Below are positions 20,758-32,147 of a stretch of DNA of 64,000 nucleotides, piece after piece; within the stretch, counting starts at the first letter, position 1; each line of letters begins with the position of its first letter. Both the position numbers and the translations under genes were made by a program. Below the pieces are notes generated by a model. That model was not told where the DNA came from. It saw nothing but the letters and a program-made list of their open reading frames with translations, and did not search any database. This DNA is from Chalciporus piperatus (lineage: Eukaryota > Basidiomycota > Agaricomycetes > Boletales > Boletaceae), in NCBI GenBank assembly GCA_038093975.1, contig JBBPTG010000088.1, forward strand, positions 48,800-112,799, read 5' to 3'.

Positions 20758-21220
20758 CGGCTATTACACCACAACAAAGCATCAATAGGCACTTTGATAC
20801 ATGGAAACTGATGGTATATATATGTTACTACATTCTGTGTGTAATAAAGTCATTGTCGTAGTCTTGAATGCTCGAGATCAAGCAGTATTACATTGGCATT
20901 TGTTGTATTTTCACACACAGAACCTGTAGATTATCTCGCACATTAATTTCCTATGAGAAGGACATCAATCAAGTGCATGACAACATTGTTAGCAATTTTC
21001 TAGGACGATCAAGGGTTTACCAAACCTGCCAGCTCAATGCCGGCGAAGGAGGTTACAGCGAGCTCATAATCGTGTTATCAAAATGTGATTAACCAAAATG
21101 GGGAATGGAGGATCATCGATCAGCTTCGATTTGCAGCGACACTTTGTCAATGGGCACGGCAGCGCGTTGTCGCGCTCGTTTCGAGTCGTTTGGTCGTCGT
21201 TTTCGCCCATTTTCCTCAAC

Positions 21221-23508
21221 ATGGTCGGCCGATCCCTCTCCATGTCTAAAAGACAGCAACTGTCCTCTCAAGAACGTGAAAAAGCAGTGGCCCAGGCTGT
21301 TGACACATACTTCGCAGAGCAGGCCAAGCCGAAATCCGAGCGACGGAGCATACGAGCAATCTGCAGGGATACATCAGCAGAATGGCTCCGGGAGACGAAG
21401 AACTCAGTCACCGTTGATCATATGACTGTGTCCCGGCGTATTCGTGGCGGCCGGAGCAAGACAGAGGCAAGTGCGGAAGACAAAGCACACCTCCGAGACG
21501 AAGAAGCCGAGAATATCATCCAGTACTGCCTCGAGTTCGCGAGGCGAGGATTTCCGCTTAGCCATAAACGACTGAAGGAGCATGTGGATGCCGTATTGCG
21601 GAGTCGTTTTGGTCAGGGATTCGAAGGAGTGGGCAGGAACTGGACCAGCCGCTTTGCCGAAAAACATTCAGACCGTCTCGGACGGTACTGGAGTTCTTCG
21701 CTGGACACTGCTCGAGGGCGCGCAGTCAATCCAAACACCAACCAGAAATGGTACTCACTCTTGGAAAATACCATCACGAAAGAGAACATTGAGGAGGACT
21801 GTGTATGGGCGAGCGACGAAACAGGTTTTCAGCCTGGTGGAGGCACAAAGGAGCGCGTTTTTGGACCAAAGGGAAAGAAGATTCAGCACCAACAACGCGA
21901 TGGAAATAGAGAGAACATTACCGTCATGGTTACGATATGTGCTGATGGCACCGATATTCCCCCGCTCATAATCTACAAAGGGCTGTCATACGGGACAAAT
22001 TGGCACCAAAATAACGAGCTTGGCGCGTCGTAAGTGTTTGAACTGGCTAGATCTGTTGGTTTAACTTACCCAGTGATAGGATTGCCGTCTCGAAGAAAGG
22101 ATGGACTGATGGTATCATTGGACGTCTTTGGCTTGAAGACTTTGACAAAAAGACCCGCGCCAAGGCTGGTGATCGTGCCCGGCTCCTTCTCGTCGATGGT
22201 CACAACTCGCACTACACTTGGGAGTTCCTGGAATACGCACGAGCAAACAACATCCACGTCCTCTGCTATCCAGCGCACGCCACCCATGTTTACCAGGGTC
22301 TCGATGTCGTCATTTTTGGAGCCTTGAAGAAGCGTTGGAGTGCAGAACGTGATGAGTATGAGAGGTCAACACGGCAGCGAGTTACGAAAACAAACTTTAT
22401 TTCAGTCTATGGCAAGGCACATCGAGCAGTGTTGACACCCGAAAATATCCGCAGCGCATTCCAGAAAACAGGAGTCTGGCCACTTAATCCCCACGTCGTC
22501 ACCGAGGACATGATGGCTCCCAGTCTCGAAACCTGCTGTAGCAGCCATCTGCCGTTCACGCAATGTAGCCCTGTGCGCATTGTCGCAAAAATGCTCCGTC
22601 AGTATCGAGAAGAACACCCCCCGAGTATCCCACTTGTCCCACATACCAGTACATCAACTACTGCTTCGGCCAATGATCCTTTCATTGTCCCATCCACCTC
22701 GCATGAGCTGGTGACACATGAAGCACCAGCGGGGGTGTCCGAACTCGCTTCAACTTCGGTCGGATTTCTCCTCAACAATGCTCCCTTGACATCCACAACA
22801 CGACTCCCCCCGTTCATTCCACCACTCCTAGCGGCTGTGCCCCAGAAACGTAAGCACCACCTCCTCGACAGAGCGCCTGAAACCGAACACGAATGCACAC
22901 TTCAGCATGAACTGCACCAATCCTACGAGCACATATCTCACCAAGACACCATGCTGTATGACCTGCAGTCGAGGGTGGTCCTCCAAGATTTGATCTGTGA
23001 CCAGTACCAGAATCAGCTCGAGGCACAGCAAGAGAAGGGTCAGCAAAAAAAAGGTCGGTTAGTTGGAGACGGTCTCCCTCGACTCCTTACCAGTGATGAA
23101 TTCACAACTCGTGTCCTCGAATTCCATAATGCCCAAGCAGCTCAAGAGACCGCTCGGGAAGCGCGAAAGGTTGACCAGGAAAACAGAGCGGCCTTGATGA
23201 AGATCTGGAAGGAAGAGGAATCAGCACGAAAACAACGAAATGAAGATCGGAAGCTGGCACATGCGAGAGCAGTGAGTGAATGGGAAGCCGAGAGAAAGCT
23301 GGCAAAAGATGAGGGGCGCCGTGCACGTTGGGCGAGGCCGAAAAGAGGTCCACTGGAGGGCGAGATCACGAAGCCGGGAGCTCCGCGAGCTGGAAATGCC
23401 GGTACTGTCCAGTCGGTAACCGAAGCAGCCCAGTCGGCAACCGAAGCAGCCTCTGATGTTGAAGATGATGGCGAGGTGAGCGGTTCAGACAAGAGCAACG
23501 AGGATTGA
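21221..23508 (+). CDS. pogo-type DDE transposase
   Basis: Two exons (to about 22029 and from about 22080) join as NELGAS-IAVSKKGWTDGI. The N-terminal part has SKRQQLSSQEREKAVAQA, then a CENP-B/HTH-like DNA-binding region (SHKRLKEHVDAVLRSRFG, VGRNWTSRFAEKHSDRL). The catalytic triad is visible: Asp in VWASDETGFQPGG, Asp in ARLLLVDGHNSHYTWEF and Asp in THVYQGLDVVIFGALKKRW, the DDD arrangement of the DDE_1 superfamily. A long C-terminal segment is a charged coiled coil (AREARKVDQENRAALMKIW, RKLAHARAVSEWEAERKLA), common in basidiomycete members. It stops at 23506-23508. In-frame ATGs exist at 21098, 21221 and 21242, and the true start is uncertain. Confidence 0.88.
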
Positions 23509-23765
23509 GTGGATTGTTCCCGATAAGGTGCGGCATCTTGGCGGCATCACTATCAGTTCTGATTTTCCTAATCCGGTGCTGGCTCAGACAGTGGTGTATA
23601 GGTGATAACACTCGTTTTACAGATTGGTATACACTACTCGAACCACACCTGTGATGTGTATTACTGTTTAACTAGACCATTGTTACCATCATACAACCAA
23701 TGTAGTGAGGTCTGATCCGAGTTGCTCGACCGCAAACACAAATTACACCAACTTGAAATTTTCCT

Positions 23766-23789
23766 GGCTCAAACAGCGGGTGATGACTG
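23766..23789 (-). repeat. Right terminal inverted repeat of the pogo element
   Basis: 24 bp, the reverse complement of the left end, followed by TA at 23790-23791. Confidence 0.92.
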
Positions 23790-23803
23790 TACGTAAACGT
23801 TCT

Positions 23804-23823
23804 CTTCGAGTCCCGAAAATTCG
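23804..23823 (+). promoter_or_regulatory. Gapped heat-shock element of the small HSP promoter
   Basis: Five-base units read cTTCg-agtcc-cGAAa-aTTCg, with another TTC unit immediately upstream. This is the gapped HSF consensus, in phase. It lies only 14 bp right of the pogo end and 33 bp before the TATA box. Confidence 0.65.
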
Positions 23824-23855
23824 TGCAGGTAATCATGAGTATCTGACTGACCGGG

Positions 23856-23863
23856 TATAAAAG
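23856..23863 (+). promoter_or_regulatory. TATA box of the small HSP gene
   Basis: TATAAAAG lies 104 bp upstream of the ATG and downstream of the heat-shock element. Confidence 0.7.
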
Positions 23864-23959
23864 GGGAGTTTACAAGAAGGCTCATTCCCCAGAAATATTG
23901 CCAACGACTCCTCACTTCACGACTAACTCCACTCCTCTATAATCATCTATTTTCCCAAG

Positions 23960-24527
23960 ATGTTCTATGAACCTTTCACTGAATTCGACCGCCTCCTCGA
24001 TAACGCGTTCTCCGCGCGTTTCCGGGCCCCTGTGACCTGCACTGAGGTCTGCACCCCTCAGAATCCTTTCCGTCCAAGGTGAGCAAGTAAAATAAGGAAT
24101 CGAAAGCGACAGCGAATCTCACTCGGTTCACCTACAGGATGGACTTGTTTGAGGCGAAAGACCTCAACACTGTGACAGCGACCTTTGAGTTGCCCGGCCT
24201 CAAGTCCGAAGACGTCGCGATCGACATCCAGCAGAACCGCTTGACCATATCTGGTGAAACTGCTGGTTCTAACGCTCAGGAGGAAGGAGGATACAGTGCT
24301 GTTCGGGAACGTCGCCTCGGGAAATTCTCTCGTATCCTGCAACTTCCCATCGGGACCAAGGTGAGCAGCGGGATAGTTTCCATTCGTGAAAGTGGCTTGG
24401 ATGTTGACTATATTTTCCATAGGCTGAGGATATTAAGGCGAAGATGGAGAATGGTCTTTTGACCATTTCTTTCCCCAAAGTTAGCCCCGAACAACAGCCT
24501 CACCGCATCCCCATCTCGACGGCGTAA
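23960..24527 (+). CDS. Small heat shock protein, HSP20/alpha-crystallin family
   Basis: Three exons (23960-24078, 24138-24360, 24423-24527). Spliced, it reads MFYEPFTEFDRLLDNAFSA, then the alpha-crystallin domain: VTATFELPGLKSEDVAID, NRLTISGETA, RERRLGKFSRILQLPIGTK, AEDIKAKMENGLLTISFPK. The tail contains the I-x-I motif RIPIS. About 149 residues, a usual size for fungal sHSPs. These proteins are ATP-independent holdases that form oligomers, with the I-x-I motif docking between dimers. Control is visible in the sequence: heat-shock elements and a TATA box upstream. The pogo transposon has split the heat-shock-element cluster, leaving one gapped element next to the core promoter, so induction may be altered rather than lost. 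Confidence 0.93.
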
Positions 24528-24817
24528 GCCACCGAACATTTTCACGGTGAATAAGCAGTATCATGTAGCTCATAATTCGGAACGTCAACTGTAAATTAGC
24601 TCATATTGAAAATTTCTCGCACTAGTTGTTATTGTCTTATATTTTGAGTAGTACGAGAAGCTTGACAGCTGGTCCGTCTCCACTATGTACCGTTGCTGAA
24701 GCAAAACGGATCTCAATGTGCCCATGGAGGCCGTGGTCAACACCTTTAGAATTCAACAAGTCCAAACAACGCCCTGACCGAAAATGGCAATCACGCATTC
24801 AGCAATCAAGTCCAACA

Positions 24818-25624
24818 ATGCTTCCGACGCGTCTTCCATCTTTCGGGCGCCTCTCCCATCGATGCATACGACAGCGTCTATCATACCTACATACATTCCC
24901 GATTCCCACTACCCACGAAACCCGTGAGCACCTCCGAGAGCTCCTCCGAGAGACAGCACAACCTGTTGCCGTCGTGACATCCTATCTACCCCACTCCCAT
25001 GAGCCAACCCACACCCAATCCTCACGCTCACCTAACAACCCCACATACCCCACATATCACGGCGCCACGCTCTCCTCCTTCTCCTCCATCGCGCTCTCCC
25101 CCCTACCCCTTGTCGCCTTCTCCCTCCGAGTTCCCTCCCGAATGGCCTCCGCTCTGACTGCCCACTGGTACGCGCAGAATGGGAGTGATACCGCAGCACC
25201 CGGTGCAGCGCATCTGGTCATAAACATACTCTCGGCTGCTCAACCGCACGTCGCGGAGCGATTTGCAAGACCGGATATCTACCCAAGGCCGTTCGAAGAC
25301 TCGAACGTGAAATGGGCGGTCTCAGCGGATGGGTTACCTATTCTGTCGGGTGCACTGGGGGCATTGTCGTGTACCCTTGTGGGTCCCTCGTTGCCCCTGG
25401 CAGACTTGCGAGGGTTTTGCAAAGAGCCGATGCTAGAAGAGGTGGGAGAGGTTCAGCAGGTGAAGGGAGGGAGTGGTTTGGTTTCCGAGCTCTTCATCGC
25501 CAGAGTGCTGCGTGTGGAGCGAGTTCCTCTAGCACAGGGCGGTGATGAAGGCGGGCTACAGTCCTTGCCGCTGCTGTATCACAGACGCCAATACACAACC
25601 ATCCATAGACTGGCAGAGTTATGA
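24818..25624 (+). CDS. Flavin-reductase-like FMN-binding domain protein
   Basis: An intronless frame of 268 codons from the ATG at 24818 (MLPTRLPSFGRLSHRCIRQ). The Arg/Ser-rich N-terminus looks like a mitochondrial presequence. The body shows the flavin-reductase fold signatures: LRELLRETAQPVAVVTSYL, HGATLSSFSSIALSPLPLV, VAFSLRVPSRMASAL, AAHLVINILSAAQPHVAERF and LPLLYHRRQYTTI at the end. Relatives bind FMN and either reduce flavins or act as small flavoproteins of unknown role. An upstream in-frame ATG at 24626 would add 64 residues without conserved character; the internal start is preferred because the presequence follows it. The enzyme substrate is not known. Confidence 0.8.
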   Translation: MLPTRLPSFGRLSHRCIRQRLSYLHTFPIPTTHETREHLRELLRETAQPVAVVTSYLPHSHEPTHTQSSRSPNNPTYPTYHGATLSSFSSIALSPLPLVAFSLRVPSRMASALTAHWYAQNGSDTAAPGAAHLVINILSAAQPHVAERFARPDIYPRPFEDSNVKWAVSADGLPILSGALGALSCTLVGPSLPLADLRGFCKEPMLEEVGEVQQVKGGSGLVSELFIARVLRVERVPLAQGGDEGGLQSLPLLYHRRQYTTIHRLAEL

Positions 25625-25771
25625 TAATTCTTGATGCTTTACTGGGCTAGTATGGGGGTGTAGAGGTGATTATACCAAGACGTTCATCAAAAGTAATACA
25701 GGTATACAGTGTGTCTAATACATAACACCATAGATGTAAGATGTCAAAATGCTGGAGGATGTGTAAAACGT

Positions 25772-28700
25772 TTACAACTTCATCACGGAAAACAGTGATC
25801 CAAGATCAACCCAGCGTCGACCACACTGAGAAATGTATTTGTCGACCACAGTGCTCATGACCTCCAGGAATGCCCGGTTCATTGCTGCAAGAGTCTCAAC
25901 TTCATCTGAAGTCTGTATGAGTTCAACTGCACCTCGCTGAAGAAAACTGGTGCGCTCACCCTTGCGTCCGCTGCCAGCGACCGCCTTCTTCGCCTTCTCC
26001 CCGTCGAAAAGCATAGCAAAGTATCGCAGCTGATCATAAAGATCGACATCCGAGTACTCAAACCGAGCATTTCCGTGACAACCGGGTTTGACACAACGTC
26101 GACCATAAACCCCCATCGAGCGCGTGCGGTGTCCGCAAGTTTCATCCTCGCACACTGTCCACCCTTCATAATACCGCCCGATGCAAGCGCGTATCTGAAC
26201 CTCGAGCTGTGCTTGCAAACTGGCTCCCGCGAATCGGTGGTTGCATGCTGGACAAGTAGGGCCAGACGGCTGCAAGATCGAAGACTGCACACAGGGTCAA
26301 CTAGCTGACTGGTTAAGAAGAGTAACAGCGCAGCTTACGTCGCGTTCCCAGATAGGGGTGAATGACATCTGCCCTTGACATCCTCGACACCGGACGAGGA
26401 ACGGGTCGCAGTTACGGAACCGTTCTGTATCAGGGACTTGGGAATCCAGCGTCGCGAGGGCGTAACCCGCCTCAGATGCGTTTGTGGCTCTGTATCGACC
26501 AGGATCGAGCCCTTCACGCCTATCAGACTAGCAAGTTTCAAATTGGGGCATAAACTCACCGAGACACTCGGCCAACCGCGCCCTGTCCGTGGCCTCTATG
26601 GGAGCGCACAATCGCTCAATGGGTGGTAGCACTTGGTGTGCCAAGTAATGCTCGTAATCGACAATGAGCTCCTTCGGTGATGCTTTCCTTACTTCGTCGG
26701 GGTGTTTGGCACGTTCTGCCTGAGTACTCTTCGCACTTTCTTCCCCAGGAGAGACACAGAAGACATAGGGAATGACATCCCCGGCACGGGCGCTTCCACC
26801 CCTTACTTTCATGCGTAGCGCGACCTGGACATGGGGTTGGTTCTTCGCGTCAGGATATTCCTCAGGATTTTTACTCAATCGCTGTGAAATCACATTCAGG
26901 GAATGGAATCGTCGATGATCCGCAATCAATGTCACCTTGAAAACGATGAAATCATCGATCTTGACCTTGCCAGTCCGCACGTTTTCGCCAACCGTGGCTA
27001 AATACTCGTGAATATTTTCCACCACTATCTCGGCCGCTTCCCCTGACAGGATCTGGTCTAGAACATACCTGTGAAATCAGTGAGTTAAGCGTCTCACTAA
27101 ATAATCGAATCAACTTACTGAGAGACGTTTTTAGATAGGGCACAATATTCTCTCCGCTTCATGTCAAGACCTTTGATTTCGGTCGAAGTTCGTGAACCGT
27201 CCTCGACTTTGATGGCCGCGTATTTCTTCTTCTGGAGAAGCAATAGCCTCGCGAAAACACTGTCCAGGTCGATCTCGAGGAGCTTATAGCGATCATTGAC
27301 AGCTTTTTTGAACTCGGCAGATATCTTGAGCGCATCCGATAGTTCGGTGACATTCGAGTTAAGAAAGACAGAGTCGGTGTCTCCATACACGACCTAAAAG
27401 ATTGTGTCGTTGAACACGGTTTGTACGGAACGAAGGAAGGCCTCCCTTACTTCAAGTTGTAGACTTTCGGCCAACTCGCGCGTGTGAGTCAAAATCTCTC
27501 TTCCCTTGAATGTCGTGAGGGCGGCAAGAGGACGGGCGAAGAATCTAGAGTACTCGAAACCGAGACATCCGTACATACTGTTGGCAGTAAGCTTCAGTGC
27601 CTGTTGCTTGATATCGTACTGAGTGGGGACAAGGCGTTAGCATTCAGCTTCGTGCACTCTATAATTTCCATTACCTGAAGGAGCTTCGCGTGCGTGATTG
27701 AACGATCCTTCATCAGAGATTTGACTTGTCTACGCCGTTGTACTAGAGTCGCGATGAGACGAGGTAATACGCCCTGAGGAACTTCAGAGCTCGGAGGTTC
27801 TGGAATCTTATCGTCTCCCTCCTACCCACAACTCGTTAATAGAGGTTAGATTTATAAGAATAAACCACTTGCCTCCTCTGGCACCCTCTCCACGGTCGTG
27901 AAGTCGATGTTATACTCCTGAATGATACTGGGGTAAAGCGAGTTGAAGTCCATGACCAGGATATACTTGTCCCATAAACGGCGCTTCGGTTCGAACACCA
28001 ACCCCCCCTTGTATTTGTCACGCTTGTTCTTGCTCGTTTTTGCACTACCACCGCCCTCGCCCTCTGCGCCGTCGGGTTCTGGCTCAACCACCTTGGGAGC
28101 CTTTTTGCCAAAGGTTTTGTCGGGGCGGATATACTTCAATTTGTGGAACTCGTGGAGCAGAATGTACTCGTTACGTTCCGCACGACCACCATTCAGCGTC
28201 TTGTTCCTAGAACACGCGATCTATCCAGCTCGCACTATATACGAACCGAAATATGACTCACCAAGCGTTCCCGGCAAGGTTTGTAAGTTGTCTTGTCAGT
28301 GGTAGGATCTGTACCTTGGACGCAATGGCCATCTGGTAATGCGCATCGAGTTCACAATGCCGCACAAACGTCATGAGCATATCTGGCGAGGAGACGCTCC
28401 CGTCAAAGTACGCCGCAGTATCGTCAGGGTCAATGTCTTGTCGGTCGTACTTGAGATACGTCTTGCACATCTCGGTAAGAGACCAAGTAGTGGATGAAAT
28501 CATACTCTGGAAGTGAGGTGAATCGACGGACACGACATAGGGTATTGGAGACATACCCGTGCACCATCACTTCCGAGGTCACACAACAGCCTTCCAGACA
28601 AGAACTTGATGTTCGTCCCCTGTCTACCGATGGGAATCCATTTGGCTCTCCGGAACCGGCCGAGGCGCGACCAGTGTTCAGCTGTGAGGTCTCTCATCCG

Positions 28701-30925
28701 ACCTAACAGGACGTCAAGGGAAACGCCAAGGAAGTCGTGCCCTACCAAGACATCGGGGTCCGCCTTGAACAACGTCACTACAAAGGGAACTACATGAGAG
28801 AAGTGCAACCTGCTGCGACAAATGCACTTGCCAAGAAGACTGTTTAGGAGCATACGCTCATTCTTCATAGGTTGAATGACACCCTTCCCGTTAGATTTGG
28901 CCCGTGCCTCGAAATTCAGAGGGAACTTGTCCAGAGGACGCACGAAGGTATGTACGGTGCATGGCAGCTGCTCTGGCGGCGTCGGATCATCCAGCTGCAC
29001 TACGGACCGTTATCAAGGGAATGTGCGGTTGATTTCATTAAACCCATACCGTCGCGCCAGATCCGTCCTGATACGCAAACTACTTCGCGTTTATTTTCTC
29101 GGTGATTTACCACGGCACGCACAGATAGACTCATGATAGTGAGGGGAGGTGGGTCTGGAGCACCGTCACCGATTGGGGTCACGTCCTTCGGGTCTGAGAC
29201 ACTCGCTTCCAGCTTACACCACGAGATCTGGACCACTTCAAGTTAGAGTAGAACGGAACGACGGTGTAAGCACGTACCCCTTGATTTTCCACGACTGCGT
29301 TCTTTATCACTAGCCAGCAGGGACCCATGATTTTCCGCTTTAAAACAAACAGCTCAAAGATGCTTGTATTGGTGCCGAATATCCTGTAGATGTTCGGCGA
29401 ACAAGCATCCATAGGGATCTGCAAATCTGTGGATACTCATCAGTCATCATATCGAGATGCGACATGTCGCTCACCTTCGTACGAGTATAGGACTTTCATC
29501 CACTCCGCTTCCTTTGGAACCTCGTTATCGTCGAAGGCATATTTCCGAGTGACCCAGCGCGCTTTCCAGCTTTTGATGCCTATTTCTCGGCGTATCCTAT
29601 CAAAGTCATTGTACACATCCGCCTTCTCTGGAACGACATCTGTCTCCGCCATTTCCATCCTACCATCCTCGGTCTCCTCCTGGAAGACACGTAACGGACG
29701 AGGAAGTATAAATAGATTGCGCTGGATTCCTTGGATACATAAACAGGCGGATGCCCATGTGTCGGAGGTCTTGTCTTTCACCTTGCCGATGAGATAAAGC
29801 TTGCCACCGTGCTCCAGGTAGTCTAACCAATACATGTGGAGACTGCCATCGTCCTCGAGTGCGTTGGCGGTCTTGGAGGAGAATGCCGGTTTGGAACCGA
29901 GGGTATCTTCGGAAATGACGGTCGTAATGGGTTCCACGGGAGCCGGGAGGGAAACGGGAACGGGGGGGTTGGGTTTGACGGGTTTGACCTCTATATCATC
30001 TATATCATCGACGTTCATGAAATCTTTCATGTCTATGTCTGAAAAATCCATAGATGCGTCAAACGCATCCTCGGGGCCACTCTGGACCTCCAACTTGCCC
30101 ATGCGTTCGATCGCAGGTGTCACCATAGAGGAGCCACCGGCAACACGGGCCTTCTTCTTCGGGCTCATCATAGATGTGTAGTCTTCGAAATCGCTCGACG
30201 GCTGATTGGATGCTATTCCATCGTCCGCACCTCCATCTGATGAGTAGGCCCCATAAGTGTCGGGAGCCTTACGATAAGGAACAGGTGAGGAGAAGGGATC
30301 GGATTTGACGTCATCGTAGTCGGAGACTGGCGACGGTTTCCGCTTCCTCGATTTCACCGGAGCTGGTATAGGCGCCACGTCAATGCCGCCTAAAAGGTTG
30401 GCCATGAAGTCTTCCTCCTGCTCTGCGGATATTGTCGGACGGTACGCGCTGATGGAGGGTTTCGCAACTGGCGTGGGTGGCTTGGGCTTGCCCTTTGCTT
30501 TCGTGGATGGACCTGCTACTCTCTTCTTGGCTATTCGAGAGTCCAAGGTGAGCTCGTGATCAGCAATATGAGGTGAACGCACAATTCTTTCGACTGCGAA
30601 AGTCTTCCTCGACTTCGTCCTCCTCGTCTGCATCCTCTTGACCTGTCCAATCATCCATGCCGTTGTCCATATATCCGCCCACACCATCATCTACGACGAA
30701 ATCATCCCTCTGAAGTCTACCCTTGACGATGGTCTTATACTGATCTTCGGTGACCTCGTCATACAACGCGGCATCCTCCTCCGTCTGGTTGACGCGTCAA
30801 GACACGAATCTCGAGTGCCTACGCGGTCATCGCACCTTCCAATTTCTAGGACCACCCTCTCGAGCGCGTCGATACTCTGAGAACTTGTCAGCCGCGCCCT
30901 TTGCTCGTCGCGAACGTTCCGCCAT
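25772..30925 (-). CDS. POL1: DNA polymerase alpha catalytic subunit
   Basis: A long multi-exon minus-strand gene starting [19 protein letters not shown] (30925) and ending FSVMKL with its stop at 25772-25774. Early exons have the Pol1 signature [18 protein letters not shown] and [19 protein letters not shown], then a disordered acidic region. The exonuclease-like and polymerase domains follow: [17 protein letters not shown] (region II), [19 protein letters not shown] (region III), [13 protein letters not shown] (region I, catalytic YGDTDS), [16 protein letters not shown] and [18 protein letters not shown]. The C-terminal zinc module has [22 protein letters not shown] and [14 protein letters not shown]. 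It makes the RNA-primed initiator DNA for lagging and leading strands together with primase. Region II reads NIDF where many Pol1 proteins have NICF. One intron (about 26878-26931) is 54 nt and free of stops. It shares a 180-bp divergent promoter with ZIM17. Confidence 0.93.
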
Positions 30926-31105
30926 CGTCGTGGTCGTGGTCGTCGCGGTCGCGGTCGATGAGCAACGTCCAATCCACGCCACAAGCGCGTGTTGATGTTG
31001 GGACTCCGAAATTCGCGGAGACAATAATACTGTTCGGCACCAATGCCGAGCTCGGTGAACATCTTGACTCCATCCTACATATACCTCCAATATACCTCGG
31101 CGACA

Positions 31106-31627
31106 ATGCTGCCATCGCGATTGCTTGGTCTTCGTTCAGCATGGCGCTCAGTGGTAGTATCGAGAACACTGCCATGCGCGTCGTACTCGATGCAAGTGCA
31201 CCATAGATGGCTTGGTCTTCGTCTAAACTCGTCCACCGCAAGTTCTCCGAAATCGAGTACACCGGAGACCTCAAATGAAGTCAAGTTTGACCCTTCAGAG
31301 CCACGCTTGGGCATTGCGTTCACATGCACAGCCGACGGTTGTAACCATCGTTCAGCACACACGTTCACAAAACGTTCATACGAACGAGGGATCGTTATTA
31401 TCCAATGTCAGAGTTGCAAAAATCGGTATGACACATCATTCGATGTTGCTGGTTACCACTCACACCATAGGGACGCAAACAGACATCTAATTGCGGATAA
31501 CCTTGGCTGGTTCGAGGATGATACCGAAGAAGGTCGGTTGAAGAATATAGAGGATATCCTTCGTGCTCGAGGAGAGCAAGTTCAGAGAGGAAAGTTAGAC
31601 GAGAATGGCATAGTGGAATTCGCCTGA
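31106..31627 (+). CDS. ZIM17: Mitochondrial Hsp70 escort protein, DNL zinc finger
   Basis: Starts MLPSRLLGLRSAWRSVVVS, an Arg/Ser/Leu-rich mitochondrial presequence. The zinc-ribbon core reads GIAFTCTADGCNHRSAHTF, TKRSYERGIVIIQCQSCKNR and, after a 57-nt intron (31426-31482), HLIADNLGWF, the DNL signature. The first cysteine pair is spaced C-x4-C rather than the C-x2-C of the yeast and human proteins; the second is C-x2-C. The family keeps matrix Hsp70 (mortalin/Ssc1) soluble and supports protein import. The intron length is a multiple of three and it has no stop, so retention would insert 19 residues between the second Cys pair and DNL. It is divergent from POL1. Confidence 0.9.
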   Translation: MLPSRLLGLRSAWRSVVVSRTLPCASYSMQVHHRWLGLRLNSSTASSPKSSTPETSNEVKFDPSEPRLGIAFTCTADGCNHRSAHTFTKRSYERGIVIIQCQSCKNRYDTSFDVAGYHSHHRDANRHLIADNLGWFEDDTEEGRLKNIEDILRARGEQVQRGKLDENGIVEFA

Positions 31628-32147
31628 CCGATCTTCCGGTAAGCAATTGTGGCGTCATAGCGCGGTTCAGCCATTCATAAATCTTGTTTCTTAGCACATT
31701 TCTGACACCTACTCAGACTGACCACGTTTATTACACTACCTACTCTGTTAGTTTCTGCTGTTCTTCCCACTGAATGGTAGTGAACGCGCCTGACCCTGCG
31801 CGATGGAAGTCGCGGAACAGTCGCACAGAACCGATTCCGTCGAATGTTCGACCCTCGAATGCTTGAGGTACGATGACTATATCGTTGCTTGGCGCTCATT
31901 GCTCCCAATTTAAAGCGCCCGATCGTTTGGCTCTCGCTACGGAAATCACGCACATCCCTTGCAACGCTTCACGGACAACGTAACGCAGCTCCACTCCAAC
32001 TCGCTAACCTATTTACACAAGTAAATGAAGCAACAACCTTCTTTTCGAAAAGCCGACCGGCGAAGAATGAAACTTGGGACAGTACAAACCTAGCTCTGTC
32101 ACCTCACGACTTGCACCAACTTCCACTCATTCGTTTGTCCCTGTAAA
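31628..32147 (+). other. Intergenic region
   Basis: 3' flank of ZIM17 and promoter of the second MFS gene. No coding sequence, repeat or clear element was recognised. Confidence 0.5.

Larger units (their letters stand above)
20713..23789 (+). mobile_element. pogo/Fot1-type DNA transposon, complete
   Basis: A 3,077-bp element bounded by 24-bp perfect terminal inverted repeats that begin CAGTCATCACCC. It is flanked by TA on both sides (20711-20712 and 23790-23791), the target duplication of Tc1/mariner-pogo elements. It carries one transposase gene with an intron and no frame lesions. The left terminal repeat is extended by an 18-bp tandem copy that the right end lacks. Intact ends and an intact gene suggest recent insertion. 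Confidence 0.92.
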
